64,000 nt of DNA from JANQJA01 sp965267485. GTDB taxonomy: Bacteria; Pseudomonadota; Gammaproteobacteria; Pseudomonadales; Azotimanducaceae. Below the pieces are notes generated by a model, which was given only the letters and a program-made list of their open reading frames with translations, did no database searches and was not told where the DNA came from. The position numbers were made by a program, and so were the translations under genes. Shown here piece by piece: positions 16,101 to 24,848 of this stretch. Within the stretch, counting starts at the first letter, position 1, and the number at the start of each line of letters is the position of its first letter. The DNA lies in assembly GCA_965267485.1 (NCBI GenBank), contig OZ254080.1, positions 992,001 through 1,056,000 on the forward strand, in the 5' to 3' direction.

Positions 16101-17498
16101 ATGGTGGCCCTATTGTTCGACCCATTGTTCGACCCCTCGCTCGAAACGCTTCCCGGCGCGACTGTCTTCACGATTGCCGCGGCCTGCTTCATCTCTGGAA
16201 TTGTCATTGCGTCGATCATCGCGGCACTCCGCATGCGATCCGTCCGTGAGCGGGATGCAGCGGCGCGCGCGGTCAACGAGGCGGTGCTCCGGAACGAGGC
16301 CGAAACACTGAAGGCACAGCTGCAGGAACTGCAGGTGCGGCTTGCGGAGAAAGACGAAGCACTTTCCAATCTGCGGGTGTCGGAAGCCTCGCTGCAAACC
16401 CGCCTGTCTGAGCAGGAAACGCGCAACCGGGAGAAACTCGAGTTGCTGGAGCAGGCCCGCGAGAGGCTGAACTCCGAGTTCCGGCACCTCGCCAACGAAA
16501 TCTTCGATGCCAAGCACAAGTCGTTCCGCGAACAGAGTCAGCAACAGCTGGACGGATTGCTGAAGCCGCTCGGCGAGAAAATCCGGGACTTCGAGAAGCG
16601 GGTCGAGACGTCCTACAACAACGAGAGCAAGGAGCGTCACTCCCTGATCCGCGAGGTCAAGGGGCTGCAGGAGCTGAACGCCCAGATCAGCAAGGATGCC
16701 ATCAATCTCACCAATGCACTCAAGGGTGAGAACAAGACCCAGGGGACCTGGGGCGAGGTCATCCTCGAGAAGGTGCTGGAGCGCTCAGGCCTGCAGAAGG
16801 GCCGGGAGTACGAGGTGCAGGTCAGCCTCAAGACGGAGGAGGGCAAACGGCTCCAGCCGGACGTGGTCGTTCACCTGCCGGAAAGCAAGGACATCGTCAT
16901 TGATTCCAAGGTATCGCTCGTCGCGTACGAGCGCTATGCGTCAGCGGAAGATCCCGCGGAGGCGGAGCGCGCACTCAAGCAGCACATCCAGTCGCTTCGC
17001 CAGCACATCAGGCAACTCGCCGATAAGGACTACCAGAATCTTGACGGTGTGCAGACACTCGATTTCGTGCTGCTGTTCGTGCCCGTCGAGGCCGCCTTCG
17101 CAACGGCAGTCCAGCACGACACCGAGCTGTTCCCGGATGCGTTCGACAAGAACATCATGGTCGTGTCGCCGTCGACGCTACTGGCAACACTCCGGATGAT
17201 CCACAACATCTGGCGTTTCGAGCAGCAGAACAAGAACGCGCAGGAAATCGCCCGTCGCGCGGGCATGCTCTATGACAAGTTCGTCGGTTTCGTCACGGAC
17301 CTCGAGGAGATCGGCAGCCGCATTGGCAGCGTCCAGAACGCCTATGACAAGGCCCATAACAAGCTGGTCTCGGGCCGGGGCAATCTGGTGAACCGTGCCG
17401 AGGACATGAAATCGCTGGGCGCAAAAGTCAGCAAATCGCTGCCCGAGAATCTGGTCGAAATGCCGTTCCGGGATGATGCCCGGCAGTCCTCCAAGTAG
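16101..17498 (+). CDS. rmuC: RmuC, DNA recombination/rearrangement-limiting protein
   Basis: Predicted nuclease-fold protein that limits inversions at short inverted repeats in E. coli. The 465 residues contain an N-terminal membrane helix (about 20-42, TIAAACFISGIVIASIIAAL), a long coiled coil (about 50-170, rich in Glu/Gln/Arg), and the conserved RmuC domain from about residue 200 (KTQGTWGEVILEKVLERSGL, DVVVHLPESKDIVIDSKVSL, FVPVEAAF). The C-terminus is charged. Downstream is a 288-base AT-rich gap. A LexA-type box upstream suggests damage induction, which would suit its recombination role. Confidence 0.93.
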   Translation: MVALLFDPLFDPSLETLPGATVFTIAAACFISGIVIASIIAALRMRSVRERDAAARAVNEAVLRNEAETLKAQLQELQVRLAEKDEALSNLRVSEASLQTRLSEQETRNREKLELLEQARERLNSEFRHLANEIFDAKHKSFREQSQQQLDGLLKPLGEKIRDFEKRVETSYNNESKERHSLIREVKGLQELNAQISKDAINLTNALKGENKTQGTWGEVILEKVLERSGLQKGREYEVQVSLKTEEGKRLQPDVVVHLPESKDIVIDSKVSLVAYERYASAEDPAEAERALKQHIQSLRQHIRQLADKDYQNLDGVQTLDFVLLFVPVEAAFATAVQHDTELFPDAFDKNIMVVSPSTLLATLRMIHNIWRFEQQNKNAQEIARRAGMLYDKFVGFVTDLEEIGSRIGSVQNAYDKAHNKLVSGRGNLVNRAEDMKSLGAKVSKSLPENLVEMPFRDDARQSSK

Positions 17499-17535
17499 CT
17501 TCCAAGTTTGCAGGCACTAACCCGGGCGTCGCTGA

Positions 17536-17544
17536 TTATTCACA
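17536..17544 (+). promoter_or_regulatory. DnaA box TTATTCACA
   Basis: Exact match to the TTATNCACA consensus. The next exact box on the same strand starts 186 bases later, nearly the same spacing as in the second AT-rich region near 57.4 kb. Confidence 0.5.
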
Positions 17545-17703
17545 ACCTGACCCACGAGTGCCGTGCAGGCCCCTTTACACGGTTTTTATAAAGTCGGCCT
17601 TAATTTATCCTTTCAACCTACTGATTTTAAAAGCAATTCTTTGAATTGGTCAAAAAATGACCACGTGCAGAGCGGCTGATTTTCGCGGGCCCTGCGCCAA
17701 TCC

Positions 17704-17730
17704 GCAGAGTTACCCCCAAAGTTATCCACA
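17704..17730 (+). repeat. 27-base repeat with DnaA box, copy 1
   Basis: The 27-base element starts GCAGAGTTA and ends AAAGTTATCCACA. A second copy with 25 of 27 identical bases lies at 57512-57538. Each copy holds a degenerate nonamer, three bases, then the exact DnaA box TTATCCACA. Confidence 0.7.
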
Positions 17731-17786
17731 GAAAATGTGTATATCTCTGGTACCCTTGTCGGCCTCTCGCTCGAACACGCTTCATC

Positions 17787-18053
17787 ATGGACAACAACAA
17801 GAACAACGCCTACTGGCGAGCCAATCTTCGCCTCATGATTTCGTTGCTGGTGGTCTGGTTCGTGGTCTCCTTTGGTTGCGGCATCCTGCTGGTGGACTTT
17901 CTCGACCAGTTCCGGCTCTTCGGCTACAAGCTGGGCTTCTGGTTCTCCCAGCAGGGGTCCATCTATGTCTTCGTCCTGCTCATCTTCGTGTATGTCTGGC
18001 AGATGAACCGCCTCGACCGGAAGTTCGGGGTGGACGAGGAGGACGAGGCCTGA
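17787..18053 (+). CDS. DUF4212 small subunit of a sodium/solute symporter
   Basis: Small membrane protein of 88 residues with two transmembrane segments (about 17-40 and 55-77). It belongs to the DUF4212 family, which occurs directly before a particular group of sodium:solute symporters (the Vibrio VC2705 group) and is assumed to be its small subunit. The Asn-rich start MDNNKNNAYWRANLRLM is typical. Its stop overlaps the start of the large subunit (TGATG), consistent with coupled translation. The frame-2 ORF that runs across this gene from 17657 is not real. Confidence 0.88.
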   Translation: MDNNKNNAYWRANLRLMISLLVVWFVVSFGCGILLVDFLDQFRLFGYKLGFWFSQQGSIYVFVLLIFVYVWQMNRLDRKFGVDEEDEA

Positions 18054-19801
18054 TGGATGCGCAACTCCTGACCTACGTTTTCGTCGGCGTCACCTTCGGT
18101 CTGTACATCGGTATTGCGATCTGGAGTCGCTCGGCCTCCACCAATGAATTCTATGTCGCCGGCGGTGGCGTCAACCCGGTGGCCAATGGGGCCGCGACCG
18201 CAGCGGACTGGATGTCGGCGGCGTCCTTCCTGTCGATGGCGGGCATTATCGCGTTCGAAGGCGCTGACGGGGCGCGATACCTGATGGGCTGGACGGGCGG
18301 GTACGTTTTGCTCGCGCTGTTGCTCGCACCCTATCTCCGAAAGTTCGCCAAGTTCACGGTGCCGGACTTCGTGGGAGACCGCTACTACTCAAGGACGGCC
18401 CGCCTGGTCGCCGTGGTGTGCGTCATCTTCATCTCCTTTACCTATGTCGCGGGTCAGATGCGCGGCGTCGGCGTCGTCTTTTCGCGGTTCCTCGAGGTCG
18501 ACATCAACCTGGGGGTCGTTATCGGCATGGGCATCGTATTCATGTATGCCGTACTCGGCGGCATGAAGGGTATTACCTATACGCAGGTTGCCCAGTACTG
18601 CGTGCTGATCTTTGCCTATCTCGTGCCGGCCATCTTCATTTCGATCATGCTGACGGGCAATCCCCTGCCGATGCTTGGGCTTGGCGCTGAACTGACGGGT
18701 AGTGGCGAATACCTGCTCGACCGGCTCGACGGGCTCACAACCGAGCTCGGGATGAACGCGTTCACCGATGGCAGCAAAAGTACCGTCGACATGTTTTTCA
18801 TTACGGCGGCACTCATGGCCGGCACCGCGGGTCTACCGCATGTGATCGTTCGCTTTTTTACGGTGCCGCGCGTTCGCGACGCACGGATTTCGGCGGGATA
18901 CGCCCTGATCTTCATTGCATTGCTCTACACGACGGCGCCGGCCGTTGCGGCCTTTGCCCGCTATAACATCATTACCAACGTCGACGGCATGGCCTACGCC
19001 TCGGCGCCCGCCTGGTTCACGAAATGGGAAGACACGGGGCTCATCGCCTGGAAGGACAAGAACGGCGACGGCCTCATTCAGTACCGGGGTGGATCTGCGC
19101 TGAATCCGGCCACGCCGATCTATGCCGAGGGTCGCGAAGCGACCGGTCAGCGCGCGCTGGTCAATGCGGTGACTCCCAACGACAACGAGCTCTACATCGA
19201 TCGGGATATCATCGTGCTGGCACACCCCGAGATCGCGCAGCTGCCGAACTGGGTGATTGCCCTCGTCGCAGCCGGGGGACTGGCGGCCGCGCTGTCCACG
19301 GCGGCGGGCCTGCTTCTCGTCATTTCGACTGCGGTATCCCACGACCTGATGAAGAAGACTTTCATGCCGCACATCTCTGATCGTCAGGAGCTCCTGTTTG
19401 CGCGCATTGCAGCCGCGGTGGCGATCGGTATCGCGGGACTGTTCGGCATCTATCCGCCGGGATTCGTCGCGCAGGTCGTCGCATTCGCCTTTGGCCTCGC
19501 GGCGGCCAGTTTCTTTCCGGTGTTGCTGCTCGGCATCTTCTCGACGCGTATGAACAAGGAGGCGGCGATCGCCGGAATGGTGACCGGGCTGACGTTCACG
19601 TTCAGCTATATCGTCTACTTCAAGTTCATCAGCCCCGAGACGAACAATGCCGCGCACTGGTGGTTCGGCATCTCGCCGGAGGGAATCGGTACGCTCGGCA
19701 TGATCTTCAACTTCATCGTGTCAGTCGTCGTCATGCGCCTGACGCCGCCACCCCCGCCGGAGATTCGCGAGATGGTGGAAAACATCCGGGTTCCAAGATA
19801 G
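18053..19801 (+). CDS. Sodium:solute symporter, VC2705/ActP-like group
   Basis: Large inner-membrane symporter of 582 residues with about 13 hydrophobic helices. It starts MDAQLLTYVFVGVTFGLYIGIAIW and carries the SSS-family signatures ATAADWMSAASFLSMAG and VPDFVGDRYYSRTARLVAVV. A hydrophilic insert of about 100 residues (about 325-420) separates helices. Relatives carry acetate, amino acids or other organic acids. Here it heads a cluster with a glutamine synthetase homologue, a glutamine amidotransferase and a monooxygenase, so an amine or keto compound is possible. Substrate is not deducible from sequence. Confidence 0.87.
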   Translation: MDAQLLTYVFVGVTFGLYIGIAIWSRSASTNEFYVAGGGVNPVANGAATAADWMSAASFLSMAGIIAFEGADGARYLMGWTGGYVLLALLLAPYLRKFAKFTVPDFVGDRYYSRTARLVAVVCVIFISFTYVAGQMRGVGVVFSRFLEVDINLGVVIGMGIVFMYAVLGGMKGITYTQVAQYCVLIFAYLVPAIFISIMLTGNPLPMLGLGAELTGSGEYLLDRLDGLTTELGMNAFTDGSKSTVDMFFITAALMAGTAGLPHVIVRFFTVPRVRDARISAGYALIFIALLYTTAPAVAAFARYNIITNVDGMAYASAPAWFTKWEDTGLIAWKDKNGDGLIQYRGGSALNPATPIYAEGREATGQRALVNAVTPNDNELYIDRDIIVLAHPEIAQLPNWVIALVAAGGLAAALSTAAGLLLVISTAVSHDLMKKTFMPHISDRQELLFARIAAAVAIGIAGLFGIYPPGFVAQVVAFAFGLAAASFFPVLLLGIFSTRMNKEAAIAGMVTGLTFTFSYIVYFKFISPETNNAAHWWFGISPEGIGTLGMIFNFIVSVVVMRLTPPPPPEIREMVENIRVPR

Positions 19802-19810
19802 CGTAGCGGC

Positions 19811-21181
19811 ATGACCGGCGCTGAACTGATCGCTCGCTATCGCGAAGAAGGCATACCCCGCATCAAGCTGGGCGTAACCGATGTCGATGGCGTCCTGCGC
19901 GGCAAGTACATCAGCCTCGACAAGTTTGCGTCGATCGCGGACGGTACATCGGGTTTCTGCGACTGTGTGCTCGGCTGGGATGTCGCCGACGAACTCTACG
20001 ACAACGCAACCTACACCGGCTGGCATACCGGCTTTCCCGACGCGCTGTATCGTCTGGATCTTTCGACCGAGCGGCGACTGGCTGACGAGGGCGGGATACC
20101 GTACTTCATTGGCGAGTTCGTCGGCGCTGACGGCGAGAGCCTGCACCCGATCTGTCCCCGATCACGGCTGCGACATGTCATCGATCTGGCGAAGCAGATG
20201 GGCTACGGCGCGAAAATGTCCTTCGAGTACGAGTTCTTCGTGTTCGATGAGACGCCCCATTCGATTCGCGAGAAGGGATATCGCAACCTGACGCCGTTGT
20301 CGCCCGGCGCGTTTGGCTACTCGGTACTGCGCACCAATACATATGCCGACCTGTTCAATGGCTTGATGGACTTCTGCATTGAGCACGGCCTGGATCTTGA
20401 GGGGCTGCACTGCGAGACGGGGCCCGGTGTGTGGGAAGCAGCCATCGCCGTAGACGATGTGCTCGAAGCGGCAGACAAGGCGAGCCTCTTCAAGACGTTC
20501 GCGAAGTCGTTCTTCCAGCGCGAGGGACTCGTCGCCACCTTTATGGCGAGATGGTCGATGGATTACCCGGGTCAGTCCGGCCACTGTCACCAGTCGCTGT
20601 TCGACCTCGACAGCGGCAAGAGCGCATTCTTTGAAGCGGGCGCCGAACACGGCATGAGCCCGGTCATGCGTCACTATGTGGCCGGCATGCATCGTCATCT
20701 CCGGCCATTTCTGGCACTGACATCGCCGACGATCAACAGCTATACGCGGCTGGTCAAGGGTTACTGGGCACCGACGGCCGCGACCTGGGGTGTCGAGAAC
20801 AGGACAACCGCGCTGCGGGTCATCCCGGGAACGGCAAAGTCCCAGCGCGTCGAGTTCCGGGTCGGGTCGGCCGATGCCAATCCCTACCTCGTGGCGGCGG
20901 CCAATCTGTCGGCAGGACTTCTCGGTATTCGTGACGGGCTCGAACTGCCAGCGCCGGTTGAGGGCAATGCCTATGAGGTGCAGGATGACCTGGACCCGTC
21001 GCTGCAACTGCCCGGCAACCTGCGGGATGCCTCGCGCGATCTTGCGGCGTCCGCTGAGGCCAGGCAAATGTTCGGCGATGCGTTCATCGATCACTTTGTC
21101 GCGAGCCGGGAGTGGGAAGTTCGCGAGTACGAGCGGCATGTCAACGACTGGCAGCTTGCGCGCTATTTCGAGATCATCTGA
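19811..21181 (+). CDS. Glutamine synthetase family protein (PuuA-like gamma-glutamyl ligase)
   Basis: The 456-residue protein has the beta-grasp domain (about 10-110) and the catalytic barrel. Metal and substrate motifs are present: FEYEFFVF (Glu ligands), GHCHQSL, and VENRTTALRVI followed by RVEFRVGSADANPYL. It resembles gamma-glutamylpolyamine or gamma-glutamylanilide synthetases more than the housekeeping GlnA, which is more conserved and has an adenylylation Tyr motif. The likely reaction is ATP-dependent glutamylation of an amine. It is followed three bases later by a glutamine amidotransferase, echoing the PuuA/PuuD logic. Confidence 0.82.
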   Translation: MTGAELIARYREEGIPRIKLGVTDVDGVLRGKYISLDKFASIADGTSGFCDCVLGWDVADELYDNATYTGWHTGFPDALYRLDLSTERRLADEGGIPYFIGEFVGADGESLHPICPRSRLRHVIDLAKQMGYGAKMSFEYEFFVFDETPHSIREKGYRNLTPLSPGAFGYSVLRTNTYADLFNGLMDFCIEHGLDLEGLHCETGPGVWEAAIAVDDVLEAADKASLFKTFAKSFFQREGLVATFMARWSMDYPGQSGHCHQSLFDLDSGKSAFFEAGAEHGMSPVMRHYVAGMHRHLRPFLALTSPTINSYTRLVKGYWAPTAATWGVENRTTALRVIPGTAKSQRVEFRVGSADANPYLVAAANLSAGLLGIRDGLELPAPVEGNAYEVQDDLDPSLQLPGNLRDASRDLAASAEARQMFGDAFIDHFVASREWEVREYERHVNDWQLARYFEII

Positions 21182-21184
21182 TTC

Positions 21185-21904
21185 ATGAAGATCGGCATCC
21201 TCAAGGCCGATTCGGTCCTGCCGCAGTTCCAGCCGGAGTTCGGCGACTATCCGCTGATGTTCACCGACCTGCTGTCGCAGGCTTCGCCCGGGCTTTCATT
21301 TCACACCTACGACGTCGAGCATTTTGAGTATCCGGATGCGATTGACGATTGCGACGGATACGTCATCACCGGCAGCAAGAAGAGCGTGTATGACGATGAG
21401 CCGTGGATCCACCGGCTGGCGGCCTACGTGCGCGAACTTCATGCCGCAAGGAAGAAGACCGTCGGCATTTGCTTCGGACACCAGATGGTTGCCCATGCGC
21501 TGGACGGCGTGGCCGGGCCGGCCGATGCTGGCTGGGGGGTTGGCGTGCACCAGAGTCAGATCGTTGGGGAGGAGCCCTGGATGGACCCTCCGATGCGGCA
21601 GTTCAGCCTCGTCGTCAGCCACAAGGACCAGGTGACACGGCTCCCGAGAGGGGCCACCCTCTTGGCCGGCAGCGAATTCTGCCCCCATGCGGCATACCGG
21701 CTCGGTAACCACATCCTGACCTTCCAGGGCCATCCGGAATTCTGCAAGCCGTATTCGAAAGCGCTGATGGACTATCGGGAAGAGATCCTCGGGCCCGAAA
21801 AATACGAGCGCGGGGTTGCCTCGCTTGCGAGCGGCGTTGATCGCGACATCATTGCGCGCTGGATCATCAACTTCATTGCATACGACACGGAGGAACAATC
21901 ATGA
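21185..21904 (+). CDS. Class I glutamine amidotransferase (GATase1) domain protein
   Basis: The 239-residue protein has the class I triad. The nucleophile Cys lies in TVGICFGHQMVA (about residue 98), and the His/Glu pair in TFQGHPEFCK. It resembles GMP synthase-like free-standing amidotransferases and gamma-glutamyl hydrolases. In this operon, after a PuuA-like ligase, a role in hydrolysing a gamma-glutamyl intermediate is plausible but unproven. Its 3' end overlaps the monooxygenase start by four bases (ATGA), so the two are cotranslated. Confidence 0.8.
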   Translation: MKIGILKADSVLPQFQPEFGDYPLMFTDLLSQASPGLSFHTYDVEHFEYPDAIDDCDGYVITGSKKSVYDDEPWIHRLAAYVRELHAARKKTVGICFGHQMVAHALDGVAGPADAGWGVGVHQSQIVGEEPWMDPPMRQFSLVVSHKDQVTRLPRGATLLAGSEFCPHAAYRLGNHILTFQGHPEFCKPYSKALMDYREEILGPEKYERGVASLASGVDRDIIARWIINFIAYDTEEQS

Positions 21905-23829
21905 CGGGCGGAGCCTTCGATCACTGGCAACCGATCACGGACGATGACGATACGATTCGTGCGGCGCTTGAAGAGGCGAGCATTCCGGCACTGATCTGCA
22001 CGCTGGTGCACCTCACCGGGGATGTGACGCCGCTTCGCGAGATCAGTCTCGAGACGGGGTTCATGGCCGACCCCAACGGTGGTGTGCCTGCCGCGACGCA
22101 GTCGGAGATCAGGGAACGCGCCTTCGACGCGCTGACGGCGTTGCGTGACGGGCGCGCGTCGCTGCCCCCGGCGCCCGACGACGATACCGTGCGCGAGATG
22201 ATGGACTTCCTCGTGGGCGGCGAGCTGGGCGAGGATTATCTTGAGTTCCTGCAGTCCGAGTTGTCGCTTCGCGGAGAAGACCCCTACGGCCAGCCCATGA
22301 TCGACGAGGTACCCGCGGAAGACCGGGCGGGCTTCGAGGTCATTGTGATCGGCAGCGGCATGTCCGGGATTCTCGCCGCAATACGGCTGAAAGCGGCGGG
22401 CATTCCGTTCACGGTGCTGGAGAAAAACGCCGACGTTGGCGGAACCTGGTACGAGAATCGGTATCCCGGCTGTCGTGTCGACAGCCCGAACCATACGTAC
22501 TCCTATTCGTTCGAACCGAAGGACTGGCCACAACACTTCTCGCCGCAGGCGGTACTGCTGGATTACTTCGACACCATCGCAACCCGCTACGGCATCCGTG
22601 AGCATATCTGCTTCAACACGGAGGTCCAGCGCGCAGCGTTCGACGAGGCGACAGGGCGATGGCAGATCACCGCGACCCGCGATGGCGAAACCGTTCGCCA
22701 TGACGCGAATGCGGTCATTGCCGCCGTGGGTCAGCTCAACCGTCCGCGGTTCCCCGACGTGTCGGGTGTCGGCAGCTTCGACGGGCCCGAGTTTCATTCC
22801 GCGCGGTGGGAGTACGAGCATGATCTGACGGGCAAGAAGGTTGCCGTGGTCGGCACCGGCGCCAGCGCTTTCCAGTTCGTGCCCGAGATCGCGAAGGAAG
22901 CGGGCAGCATCACGATCTTCCAGCGGACGCCGCCGTGGATCGTGCCGAACCCTGACTATCACGCGTCGATTCCGGAGGGGAAACACTGGTTGCTCAACCA
23001 CGTTCCCTGGTACGCGAAGTGGTTCCGTTTCCTGATGTTCTGGCGCACGTCCGAGGGACTGCTGCCGTTCGTGAAGAAGGACCCATCGTGGAACGAGGCC
23101 GGGTCAGTCAGCGCCGAGAACGACATGCTTCGCCAGATGCTCACCGAGAACATCAAGGCGCAGCTCGGCGATGATCCTGAACTGCTCGAGAAGTGCATCC
23201 CGGCGTACCCGCCGGCGGGTAAGCGAATGCTGATCGACGCGGGCGGCTGGCTCGAGACGCTGAAGCAGGATCACGTTCAGGTGCTGACCGATTCGATCGC
23301 AGAGATCAACCCTGGCGGCATTCGAACCGAGGACGGTGTCCAGCACGATTTCGATGTCGTGATTTACGGTACCGGTTTTCATGCCAGCAAGATCCTCTGG
23401 CCAATCGACTTCATCGGTCGCGACGGCAAGAGCCTGCAGGCGCACTGGGACGGCGACCCGCGTGCGTATCTCGGCATTACCACACCGGGATTCCCCAACC
23501 TCTTCATGATGTACGGGCCGAACACGAATATTGTTGTCAACGGCTCGATCGTCTTTTTCTCGGAGTGCGAGATTCGCTATATCCTCGGCTGTATGGCGAT
23601 GGTGCTCGAGGGGGGCAAGAAGGCGATCGACTGCCGGCAATCGGTTCATGATGCGTTCAACGAGCGAATCGACGAAGGCAATATGAACATGGCATGGGGC
23701 GCACCCGGTGTGCGCAGCTGGTACAAGAACCAGAAAGGTCGTGTGACACAGAACTGGCCGTTCTCGCTGCGGGACTTCTGGGCACAAACGCGTGCCCCGG
23801 ACCCGGCTGATTTCGAGTTGATCGACTGA
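21901..23829 (+). CDS. HAPMO-like Baeyer-Villiger monooxygenase
   Basis: Flavin-dependent NADPH monooxygenase inserting oxygen next to a ketone. The 642 residues carry a first FAD Rossmann motif VIVIGSGMSG (about 146-155), the Baeyer-Villiger fingerprint FDGPEFHSARW (FxGxxxHxxxW), and a second Rossmann motif VAVVGTGASAFQ. An N-terminal extension of about 140 residues precedes the FAD domain, as in 4-hydroxyacetophenone monooxygenase (about 640 residues). It is the last gene of the symporter-GS-GATase-BVMO operon. Substrate is unknown; an aromatic or aliphatic ketone is the family expectation. Confidence 0.88.
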   Translation: MTGGAFDHWQPITDDDDTIRAALEEASIPALICTLVHLTGDVTPLREISLETGFMADPNGGVPAATQSEIRERAFDALTALRDGRASLPPAPDDDTVREMMDFLVGGELGEDYLEFLQSELSLRGEDPYGQPMIDEVPAEDRAGFEVIVIGSGMSGILAAIRLKAAGIPFTVLEKNADVGGTWYENRYPGCRVDSPNHTYSYSFEPKDWPQHFSPQAVLLDYFDTIATRYGIREHICFNTEVQRAAFDEATGRWQITATRDGETVRHDANAVIAAVGQLNRPRFPDVSGVGSFDGPEFHSARWEYEHDLTGKKVAVVGTGASAFQFVPEIAKEAGSITIFQRTPPWIVPNPDYHASIPEGKHWLLNHVPWYAKWFRFLMFWRTSEGLLPFVKKDPSWNEAGSVSAENDMLRQMLTENIKAQLGDDPELLEKCIPAYPPAGKRMLIDAGGWLETLKQDHVQVLTDSIAEINPGGIRTEDGVQHDFDVVIYGTGFHASKILWPIDFIGRDGKSLQAHWDGDPRAYLGITTPGFPNLFMMYGPNTNIVVNGSIVFFSECEIRYILGCMAMVLEGGKKAIDCRQSVHDAFNERIDEGNMNMAWGAPGVRSWYKNQKGRVTQNWPFSLRDFWAQTRAPDPADFELID

Positions 23830-23839
23830 GGCGCGACGC

Positions 23840-24802
23840 TCAGTCGGTATCGGTGTCGAGAGGCCAGAGCCAGGCCGCTCCGCGAACGCCGCCGGAATCA
23901 CCGTGTACGTTCGGCATCACCCGCGTGCGGATCTGATCGGAGAAGACGTAGCGCTCCAGCCACCGATCGACCTGCGGGTAGACGCTCGCGGTTTTCGACA
24001 TCCCGCCCCCCAGCACAATGATCTCCGGGTCGATAATGTTGATGACCGTCGACAGGCCGAGCGCCAACAGGTTGGCATAGCGCTCGATGAGCGCGGTGGC
24101 CGTGGCGTCTCCCTGCATCGAGCGCTCGTCGATATCGCGGGCCGCGAGGGCGCTGCCGGTAAGGCGCTGGTACTCCCGCTCGAATGCGGGCCCTGACAGC
24201 CAGGTTTCGACGCAGTCGAAACGTCCGCAGTAGCAGCGGTTCACATTCGGTTGTGGTGACGGCAGGCCTGTTCCGTCGTTTTCGAGTGCGTGGAGCGGCA
24301 GGGCATTGTGCCCCCATTCGCCGCAGATCGCATTGACCCCTTGCAGCAGCTGGCCACCAATGCAGATGCCGCCGCCGACGCCGGTGCCGAGAATGACGCC
24401 GAACACCGTTGTCGCGCCGGCGCCCGCGCCGTCGCTCGCCTCGGAAAGCGCAAAGCAGTCCGCGTCATTGGCAAGTCTGACGGGTACGCCGAGTCGCGCG
24501 GCAAGGTCCTCCGCGAGAGGCATGCCGTTCAGGCAGGTGCTGTTGCAGTTCTTCATCATCCCGGTTTTCAGCGAAATGGCACCGGGTGTACCAATCCCGA
24601 CCGGGAGGTCAGTGTCGAGACCATTTCGGTCGCAGACATCGACGACGAGGCTTGCAACGGCTTCGATGATGGCGTGGTAGTCGTTGCCGGGTGAGGGCGT
24701 TCGCTGGCGTTCGTGGATCCGGCCGTGACCATCGAGGATGATGGCTTCGATCTTGGTACCGCCGAGGTCGATACCGATGCGGGGTCTGTCTATGAGTGCC
24801 AT
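23840..24802 (-). CDS. ROK-family sugar kinase (fructokinase/glucokinase-like)
   Basis: Cytoplasmic sugar kinase of 320 residues from ATG 24802 (MALIDRPRIGIDLGGTKIE). The ATP-binding DLGGTK motif, the catalytic Asp in NDADCFAL, and the ROK zinc motif CYCGRFDCVETWLSGPAF (a CxCG..xC form) are present, so it is a true ROK kinase rather than a transcription factor; no N-terminal helix-turn-helix is present. E. coli Mak or NagK are relatives. The true sugar is not clear. It is convergent with the monooxygenase and 46 bases downstream of pspB on the same strand. Confidence 0.85.
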   Translation of the reverse strand: MALIDRPRIGIDLGGTKIEAIILDGHGRIHERQRTPSPGNDYHAIIEAVASLVVDVCDRNGLDTDLPVGIGTPGAISLKTGMMKNCNSTCLNGMPLAEDLAARLGVPVRLANDADCFALSEASDGAGAGATTVFGVILGTGVGGGICIGGQLLQGVNAICGEWGHNALPLHALENDGTGLPSPQPNVNRCYCGRFDCVETWLSGPAFEREYQRLTGSALAARDIDERSMQGDATATALIERYANLLALGLSTVINIIDPEIIVLGGGMSKTASVYPQVDRWLERYVFSDQIRTRVMPNVHGDSGGVRGAAWLWPLDTDTD

Positions 24803-24848
24803 GCCGGTGATGTTACACGACACCGGCATGGCGGTGTCTCGAGGCGGC

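Larger units (their letters stand above)
17499..17786 (+). other. AT-rich intergenic region with DnaA boxes
   Basis: This 288-base gap is much more AT-rich than its surroundings, with runs such as GGTTTTTATAAAG and ACTGATTTTAAAAGC. It contains the DnaA box TTATTCACA (17536-17544), the DnaA box TTATCCACA (17722-17730) and a near match on the other strand TGTGTATAT (17736-17744). Weak DnaA-like nonamers also occur (TTACCCCCA before the second box). It precedes the symporter operon. It could be a DnaA-responsive promoter region, a DnaA-titrating/reactivating site or a replication origin; the sequence alone does not decide. Confidence 0.55.

Noticed and set aside
17657..18052. N-terminal extension in frame before the symporter, running over the DUF4212 gene
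   Set aside because: Family homology begins at 18053 (MDAQLLTYVF) and the DUF4212 gene occupies this stretch in another frame.
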